Below, one piece after another: positions 55,982-64,000 of a stretch of DNA of 64,000 nt. The notes beneath the pieces were generated by a model. The model was not told where the DNA came from and searched no databases. It saw only the letters and a list, made by a program, of their open reading frames with translations. Source of the stretch: Pascua guehoae (taxonomy: Eukaryota; Basidiomycota; Tremellomycetes; Trichosporonales; Trichosporonaceae); assembly GCA_001600415.1 (NCBI GenBank), contig BCJX01000004.1, positions 1,480,169 through 1,544,168 on the forward strand. Direction: 5' to 3'. The position numbers and the translations under genes were made by a program. Within the stretch, counting starts at the first letter, position 1; each line of letters starts with the position of its first letter.

Positions 55982-58900
55982 GGTGGTGAGGCGGCGAAAG
56001 AGGGGTAGGATGGGTTGTGTGCGGAGAGAGAAGACGAGCATGCGGCAGTGACAACCTCGGAGCCCAAGAGGCTTGGGTGTCGTCGTGTTGGGTGGGTCTG
56101 TCTCTCGGGGCGTGCCCGTGTGTGGCCATGTGTGGGGTGAGTGTGTGGCGAGACCGCGTGGCGTGACGTCATGGAAAGGGGGAAGAAAAGGGATTACGTA
56201 AGTAAAAGTGCTGTGGTGATCGTTACGGTCGGCTGTGGAGCCTCGGACGCGTTGCGACGCATGCGACGCGTTTCAACGCCTCACCGTTCGTCTTGGCCTG
56301 GCACATTCGAAAGCTCGACGAGCTATTCCTGGTGCTCGGTTGTGTGTTACTCTGGTGCCTCGGGAGCCAACCAAGCTCAAGCTCACATGATCGGGGCATT
56401 TATCCTAAGAGGTACCGCTACGACAGTTACTCGGGTCTCCATCAAATCACGCCCGTCCTCGACGAGCATCACCTGATGTCCATTCAAATGGCGCCTGGTC
56501 ACGTCAGACCGCGGGCCGACGCGTCGGTAACCCGATCAATGGATCTCTGGGCTACCGTCCTCTGATGCCCAATATTGCCTGTCAATGCCATACCTTACCC
56601 CTGGCATGCTTGGCGGTGGGGATCAGCGGCCATTCTGAGATCTGTCATCATATCATGCTCTTCGGCTGCGATCTAGGCGAAACATGAAGTGAACCCTCCC
56701 AGTTATCCTCAGGACGGGGCTGCGGACACCGTTTGAGTACAAGGAGAGCATGAGAGCGTGGCTGCCTCGTGTTATTTCACAACCCACAGCACGAGGGCCA
56801 TTGGGTTCGGTTACCCCGCCTCAGGCCACCTTCTACGACCGCAGTGTTCCCATACCCACGGCTGCATTCATACTCCGGCCAACGGCGGGGACGTATGCGT
56901 CGGGGGATGATGCGGGCGTTGGCTGACGTGTGGACCGAGGACGAGGCTGGCCTGTCTGGGGCCTCGAGCGTGACCTCAACCATCCATGCGCTCCAATTCT
57001 TGCCGTCACAGTACTGAGCGCTACCTCTCCTCGCCCCCTTATGCGCCATGAATCTCATTGTGACGGCGGGCGAAACAGGAAACGAGCAATGCTGCAATGT
57101 CGGGGGTTCAAGGACTAGGGGGGAACATTGAGGCGCTCTCTGCGACGCGTGGCGCAGGGGTGGTTCTGAACGTGCCAGCTGTCAGCATGTCAATGGCCAG
57201 TGGTCGTGCCCCTCAAACAGTCGTACGGTCCTGCCCGGGACAGTGGGACGTGCGCCGCAGTGCGCAGCAGCACCCACATGCGAGGCCACAAGAACGTGCG
57301 CCTGGCCCGGCCTGGGCAGTCGGCTGTGGGGCGAGGTGGAGGTCTGGTATGCTGGCTTGCTGCTCAAGGAATCGGCATTCAACAACACTTGCTTCCGTGT
57401 GAGGTCTGCGATGCCCAGACCAAGTGTGAGATTTCGCTTGAGACCGGGCAACCAGCGGCCGCTGGGCAGCTGGCAGTTTGGGCGTGGCGTTGGGGCGTTT
57501 GGTCGGGGTGGCGCTGGCGTTCAGGCGGCAATGGCAACAAAGACTTGGCTGGTTTCATTTGCGGTGGGTTTTATTCTGACAAGGCAAGCCACCACTGTGT
57601 CGGGTCGGAGAAGAAGCACATCGCGACGACATGGAAGGATCATGCAGCACATGCCCAGCGCTCTGTGCCATAGATCGAGAAGCGTCTTTTCGCTGTGCGC
57701 GCGATGCGTTCAATAGCGGATAGCCAAGTTCAAAGTTGTAGCCGGGGGGGGGGGGTGGCAGATGCCCATCTGCGCAGGTGGTCCACAGGGAATGGTCGTC
57801 TCACCTTACTCTTGGCGCGTCCGTGTGCAGGCATAGGCAATGGCCAGACCTCTAACATACGGACGGTCCGTGTACTTCGTTAAGGATGTTGCCCTTGAGG
57901 CTCGTCAGTAGACGGGTTTGTGACAAAGAAAGGTCGTGACCAGGTCAACACGGGGATATTTGGAGCAGGGAGTGCAAACCTCCTGGCCACGAGCAAGGGC
58001 CTACATGACAAGCCATGGCTGGCCTGGGTGGTCGATTGGTCTGTCAGCATTGAGGGTTTGCATGACGCCGCGGCATCAAACACCAACCAGCAACCAGTTT
58101 GGGTGCGAGTGGTCTGTTTGGGGGTGTAGGGTAACCGATGATGGTGGCGCCTTGTCGCGTCCTGTTTACCTGTTTGTTGAAGCCACTCGGGCATTGGACA
58201 AGACGCATTGCCGCTGTGCGCATTGCCGCAAAAATGACGAGAATGAACAGTGTGGTTTGGGAGCGGGCACTGGCGAGATGTGGAGAAGAGGCAGCTGGCG
58301 ACTGTGTGCATTGACGGCATTCCCCGGGACACGCGCGGCGCCGCGACAAAACTCCCCACCCCACCCGGGCGCCGTGCCACGGCTTTTTCCTGTGGCTGCC
58401 ACTCAGGGATTCAGGGTAGTGATCGGCGGGCCGAGTGCGCGACCTGCCAAGGGGCAGTCCCAGGACCCGAAAAAGGACATGGATTCCTTTTGAGACACAA
58501 CCTAACAGCCAACGACCACCACCACTGGTGCATTGCTCATACGCATTTCTGCACTGCAGTAGCGTCTGATGCAAAAAATGTGCTCTGGACAATGAGCTAG
58601 ATGGGCCCGGCCGATAGGCTGCAAATCCCCGAGCGAGCGCCCAAAATTGCGTCTTGGTGGCCACTCTTTGTCATCCAAACAGCAATCCCAATGAGGCAAA
58701 GGACGCGTCTGCATGCTGGCGACTGACTGACAGACTGACTCATGCAGACAGACAACGCGTGATGTCGAGGTACGTGAATGCGCGCGGTGGGACAGGAACA
58801 ACAGGAACAGGGAGGAATGGGACAGGAACTGGGGAAAGAGGTGCGTGCTCGAGCCAGAATGAGCAAGGGAGACAGAGAGAGAGAGGAAGAGTGCAGTAGC

Positions 58901-60499
58901 GTGGTAGAAACAAATGATGGACAGCGGGGGCGAACGAGCAAGGGTTTAATGTTCAGGATTTGGCAAAGTTGATCAGGAGAGAATCAGGAGCATAATAATA
59001 ATAATGGGCGGCGCGTGTTGCAAGTTGGGTTGAACACTACTGGATATGCACGAGGCCTGCAACCTGGGTCGGAAGGGGATGGGTGGGTACAGGACGGGGA
59101 CAGGACAGGACAGCAAAGGACAATGAACCGTGTTGGGCGTTGAGCGGACATTGTCATGGTATGCACGTACCGGTATGCATGGTGGCCAACTGCACTGGCC
59201 CCTAGCCCGCAGGCCGCAGGCTGTAGCCCATGAGCGTTTTGTGACAGCGTCTCAGGATAATTATTCTTCAGGGCGCTTTGGCTTGTTAGATCCCTTTGAC
59301 CTTTGGACCACGGCAGGATGCAAGAGAAGAGGCATGGAGGCAGGCAGACTGTCCACGCTGCCAGGGGCCAAAGTGCTTGTACCAGTTGACGTCGCGCCTC
59401 GAACAATCAAAGGGACGAGCACCGTGTGTGCCTGCGCGCCGCCTGGCCGCCTGCAGCCTGTCGCCTGCCCACAGCCTGCGGTACACGCCACACACCCAAC
59501 ATCTTCTCGCTCCTTGGTCGTGTTTCTGACGGGTATGGGTAGGTCCAAGCTCAAGCATACAACCACCACCACCACCACCACCATCCACCGTCCACCATCC
59601 ACCATCCACCACCATCACCAACGCACCTCCTGGCCCCCTCCCCCCTTCCTGGCATTTACCGCACACCACCCACCCACCACGTCCAGCTCCCTCGCTCCAC
59701 TCGACTGCGCGGTCACCCTCCCTCCTCCTCCCCGGCCCCCCGTCCCCCCCATCTTGTTCATTGCTCTCATTTGGCAGTGTGCTACCATCTCTCCGTCCCG
59801 ACCGCCTTCCTTCCTTCCTTCCTTCCTTGCTCCCTTCCTTCCTCGTATTTCCTTCCCTTCTCCACTCTCTTTGCCAAAAACTATACGCGCGTGCAGCAGC
59901 CGCCATCCACTGTTGCACTCCACCCCACCCCACCCCACCCACCTCCACCCACCCCCCCCATCCCCATCCCCATCGCCATCGCCATCCCTCATCTTCCTTT
60001 TTCTCCAATCTCCACCACCATCGTCCTAAGACGACACGCGCCACCGTCCGAGCGGCCCACGCCGGCACCCGGCATCTCATCTCCGACCTTTGTCGACTTT
60101 GTCCTATCGCCATTGTCTCCCCACCTCGCGCCCCATCGACAAGCCCGAGCCCATACCCCCCACCACCTGGTCATCGGCGTGCGTGTCAGTCCATGACTAT
60201 ACGCGCATAGATACCCTCGTCAGCCACGCTCTTTTACTCGTTTCGCATACCCCTTCCCTCCACGGTCCACGATCCTTGTGACGCCCGCTCGACACGCCTG
60301 CCTGCATCTTGGACATCTCTAGACACTACCCTGCTTCTCACTCTCGCCACGACAGTCCGCACTTGCCAGCCCACTACACGGACGTAACCCCCCCGCTCAA
60401 CACTCGCATTGGCGTCTCAGTGCCACGATTAGTGCAGAGTCTCTACTCGCCTTCCCTCCCCACCTTCCCCGACCCCCACACCACACCACGTCGGCCGCG
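55982..60499. other. 4.5-kb gene-poor region upstream of chitin synthase
   Basis: No protein family recognised. Holds G12 at 57744-57755, an ACC repeat near 59570-59585, a (TTCC)n run at 59809-59830 and CCCCACCCCA runs near 59925-59945. The final kilobase is strongly pyrimidine-rich, consistent with a long promoter and 5' leader. Confidence 0.6.
59809..59830. repeat. (TTCC)n microsatellite
   Basis: Five to six tetranucleotide copies in the pyrimidine-rich region upstream of the chitin synthase gene. Confidence 0.85.
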
Positions 60500-63400
60500 A
60501 TGAAACGCAACGGCGACGTTCCCCTGCCCTACTCGCAGACATCGGCGCTGCCCCAAAGGCAACCGACACAAAGAGGCCCCAACGGCACCATCAAGCGTAG
60601 CAAGACGCTCACCCGGCCCGAGCGCCATGTCGCGCCCGTCCCACTCATCAACCCCGCACAGGCCAACACGACGCCAACAGAAGACGCCTCTAAATACGAC
60701 TGGTGGACCATCACATCGTGGATCGTGACGTTCTGGGCACTACCACCGTTCCTCCGGGCGGCTGGCATCAAGGAGCAGCAATCGCAACAGGCGTGGCGAG
60801 AAAAGATTACGCTCGTCTTCATCGCTTTGTGTATGGGTGGTTTTGTCGGCTTTGCGACCATGGGACTGCAAAGTACCTTGTGTCCCGGCGGTCCGGTCAA
60901 CCGCGACTTGCAGCTCTTGGGCTCACAACCTGGTCAGTAGCAGTGCGAGAGTGGGAAGAGGGGCAACCCAGGTAGCTAACACTTGAACAGGCACCATCAG
61001 CGTCCACGGCTGGGCGTTCAACTTTACTGGAGAAGAATCGACCTCTGCTGTCAACCTCATGGCCGTTGCCGAGAAGCAGCCTGGGCAAGACATTACTCCC
61101 CTGTTTGCGCGTAGCGCAACAGACTATCCGGCCTGCACGTCGTCGTCACCATACGCGAGTACAAAGCTGTGTGACAGCCCCGGAGCGCCAACAGACACCA
61201 TCACCAACTCTACAGAGTGTCTCCTGCCGACGCTCAACACGAACACGCTGGGATCGCTTGGCCTGAACAACATTACCCTCATGGAAGGCTACTCATGGGA
61301 ACAGGTTGCCTTGCTCGAAAACTACATGGTCATTGATGGCCTTGTTCTCAACATGAACCCCTACCTGACCGCCAACCCCAACCCGATGCCCGACGACTTG
61401 GTCGACACGGCCATTCGCCAAGCGATCAGCAACCAGGCGAGTTCGGGCAAGGATGTGACGCGTGTCTTCCACAACCGCAAGGACCTGCAGGACGCGATCG
61501 ACTGTCTCACCACGCGTTATCTGGCGGGACGGATTGACAAGATGACACCAGGATGCTTTGTGGCATCGCTCTTCCTCTACTTGTCGCTTATTGTCATTCT
61601 CGCCGTCGTCCTGATCCGCTTCTTCATGGCCATCGTCTTCAGCTGGTTCCTCAGCAGCCGTTTGGTCGAGACGCCCAAAGACCTCGCAGCTCGTACCGCT
61701 ATTGCGCCAACTGTCATGCCCGAGGGTGCCAACGTGTCCATTCACAACCAGAACGGTACTGCCCCCTGGGCATCAGGGCAGCAGGGACAAAAGGGCGATG
61801 GCCCTTCCCAGGTCATGAGCCTTGCGCGTATCGGGTCCGATCTCTTCACCGTGTGTCTCGTCACATGTTACTCTGAGGGTGAAGCTGGTATCCGGAGCAC
61901 CCTCGACTCGATTGCAACGACGACGTTTCCGGATGAGCGCCAGCTCATCTGGGTCGTCTGCGATGGCATGATTACGGGCGCTGGTGAAAAGGCGAGCACG
62001 CCAGACATCTGTGTGGGCATGCTCGAGGCGGACCCTCGTTTCGGCAACCCGCAACCCATGGGTTACATTGCCATTGGCGCAGGTAACAAACGCGAGAACC
62101 GTGCCATGGTCTATGCCGGTCACTATGGTGAGTGCAGGCCAGTCGCAGGTTGATGGCCAATGTCATACTGACGATGAACTTCAGTCAAGAACGGCCACCG
62201 CGTCCCCACCGTCATGGTTGTCAAGTGCGGCACGCCGAACGAGGCCACGGACAAGAAGCCTGGCAACCGTGGCAAGCGCGACTCGCAGCTGATCCTAATG
62301 AACTTTTTCTCCCGCGTCACGTACAATGACCGCATGTCGCCTCTGGATTTCGACCTCTTCCGCAAGGTTCATACGCTCATGGGCGTGACCCCGGACTTCT
62401 TCGAGGTCTGCCTCATGGTCGACGCCGACACTGTCGTCTTGCCAGACGCAATGACATACATGGTCCACTGCATGGCCAAGGACAACATGGTCATGGGCGT
62501 TTGCGGAGAAACGCGTATCGCCAATAAACGCCAATCGTGGGTTACCGCCATCCAAGTGTTTGAATACTACATTTCACACCACCACATCAAGGCATTCGAG
62601 TCGGTATTTGGCGGTGTCACCTGTCTTCCCGGCTGTTTCTCAATGTACCGCATCAAGGCGCGCAAGGACGATGACAACGACTGGGTGCCCATCCTCGTCA
62701 AGCCCGAAATTGTGCGCGAGTACAGCCAGTCGGACGTTGTCACGCTTCACCAAAAGAACCTCTTGCTACTGGGTGAAGACCGATTCCTGTCAACCATTCT
62801 CCTCCGCACATTCCCCCATCGGCGCAATCTCTTCCTCCCACAGGCACGATGCCGCACGATCGCCCCCGACGAGTTCAAGGTCCTCCTCTCGCAACGCCGT
62901 CGCTGGATCAACTCGACTGTCCACAATCTCATGGAGCTCGTTCTCGTCCGCGACTTGTGCGGCACCTTCTGCTTTTCAATGCAGTTTGTCGTCTTTATGG
63001 ACCTTGTCGGCACCGTCGTCTTGCCAATCGCCATTTGTCTCACCGGAGCCCTTGTTGTCAACTCGATTCTGCAGCCGCCCCGTTCGTTCTCCGAGGCCAT
63101 TCCTCTGATGCTCCTCGCGTGCATTCTTGGTCTTCCAGCCATCCTCATCATGCTCACCACGCGCCAAGCCGTCTACGTTGCGTGGATGTTCGTCTATCTT
63201 GCGGCGCTGCCAGTGTGGAACTTTGTCCTGCCAGTCTACTCGTTCTGGCACTTTGACGACTTTTCGTGGGGCGAGACCCGCAAGGTCGAGGGCGAAGTTG
63301 TCGACAAGTCGGGTCACGGCCCAGACGACCCGTCGGCCGTGTTTGACGGGACAGGAATCCCATTGCGCCGCTGGGATGACTGGGAACGGTCACGTCTGCG

Positions 63401-64000
63401 CAAGATTCGCCGCGAGGAGAAGCGCCGTCGCCAGATGGAGCGCATGCATGGCCAGACAATGTACGGCGACGACGCCTTGCTGGCTCCCGAACGCGGGTTT
63501 GCGCGCCCATACACGGACAGCGACCAGGGCTCGATTGTTTCGACCGAGGAAGACGTTTGGGGTGGCGATGTGGGCGGATACAACGAGGAGAATCCCCAGT
63601 TCCCCCCGCCACCCGTTGGACTGCCCCCTGACGCGCCCCGAGACGCCTATGGTCGTGCACTGGGCATGGACCAAATGGCGGCCATGCTCGACACGGGCTT
63701 TGACGAGCGGCCCAAACCCGCAGCGCTGCGTCCAGACCGCAAAATGTCGCCATCGCCCTTGCAGCGCATCGGCGCACGCTCGCCCGTCGCGAGCTACTCG
63801 TCCAACGGCTCGTCACACTCGCCAGTGAGCCCACACGGCACACCTATCGGCTACGCGGGCATGCTCAACTCGCATGCCGGGTACATGCCTGCCGGGACGA
63901 GTTCACCAGTGAGCCAGACGACGTCTATCGAGACTCCTCCGCGCAACGGGCACGCCCGCCAGCGATCGGGCGGCACTGGAACAGGAGCACCCGCGGGCAA
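60500..64000 (+). CDS. Chitin synthase, class IV (3' end beyond window)
   Basis: Membrane glycosyltransferase (GT2) that polymerises UDP-GlcNAc into chitin for the cell wall and septum. Exons 60500-60932, 60991-62127 and 62185 to the window end give 1128 residues so far with no stop. Two N-terminal helices and a luminal region with N-glycosylation sites precede the helix cluster at about 375-410. The catalytic region contains [26 protein letters not shown], the class IV block EYYISHH...[29 protein letters not shown] and SQRRRW (Gln760). Five to six C-terminal helices follow, then a basic and Ser/Pro-rich cytosolic tail still open at 64000. The layout matches yeast Chs3-type enzymes. Start chosen at the first in-frame ATG after the leader. 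Confidence 0.95.

Noticed and set aside
57880..58380. 166-codon minus-strand frame upstream of chitin synthase
   Set aside because: Long plus-strand frames overlap it, and no domain, signal or homologous feature was seen.

Overview
The window is nuclear DNA from a basidiomycete yeast, most likely Tremellomycetes and perhaps Trichosporonales. That placement rests on GC-rich coding sequence, genes with short GT-AG introns (donors mostly GTGAGT or GTACGT, branch sites CTRAC, acceptors YAG), tRNAs with introns, and the gene set itself. The species cannot be named from the sequence alone. All gene models were spliced by eye by joining open frames across consensus splice sites and checking phase. 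They are predictions, not transcript-supported structures.

Layout, left to right. A tRNA-Gly-like element sits at the left edge. A secreted, probably GPI-anchored phospholipase B follows (1012-3213, +), then a large proline-rich transglutaminase-core protein (3890-7576, +), then two small two-TM membrane proteins in tandem on the minus strand (7793-8254 and 8773-9281) that share an intron position and an upstream 16-mer. Next is a 7.7-kb stretch with no supported gene. It is followed by a 1748-aa kinase combining a calponin-homology-like region, a Cdc7/Cdc15-type kinase domain, a C1 zinc finger and a C-terminal CaaX box (16968-22257, +). Then come a monocarboxylate-permease-like MFS transporter (+), a FIT-family lipid-droplet/ER protein (-), ARP3 (-), thymidylate kinase (+), an unrecognised 182-aa protein (+), a DHA2 drug:H+ antiporter (-) and a DUF1338 2-oxoadipate dioxygenase/decarboxylase (-).

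The right third is sparser. A 4.9-kb gene-poor stretch leads to a Zn2Cys6 transcription factor (46124-48433, +). A tRNA cluster spans 48.9-53.3 kb: Arg-ACG, Val-AAC twice, Ser-CGA, Gly-GCC and one degenerate tRNA-like element. It contains an inverted duplication of about 83 bp. Next are an unresolved minus-strand locus (53.4-54.9 kb), a small I9 protease inhibitor in five exons (55308-55981, -), a 4.5-kb gap, and a class IV chitin synthase that runs off the right edge (60500->64000, +).

There is no operon logic here. Three loci touch morphogenesis and the cell surface (the Cdc7/Cdc15-like kinase, ARP3, chitin synthase), and the transglutaminase-core protein may join them. The ARP3 and thymidylate kinase starts are divergent and 400 bp apart. 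The non-coding DNA is rich in long poly(G)/poly(C) tracts, with all five ambiguous bases (N) beside them, and several introns are swollen by minisatellites. No phage, CRISPR, rRNA or intact transposon was recognised.
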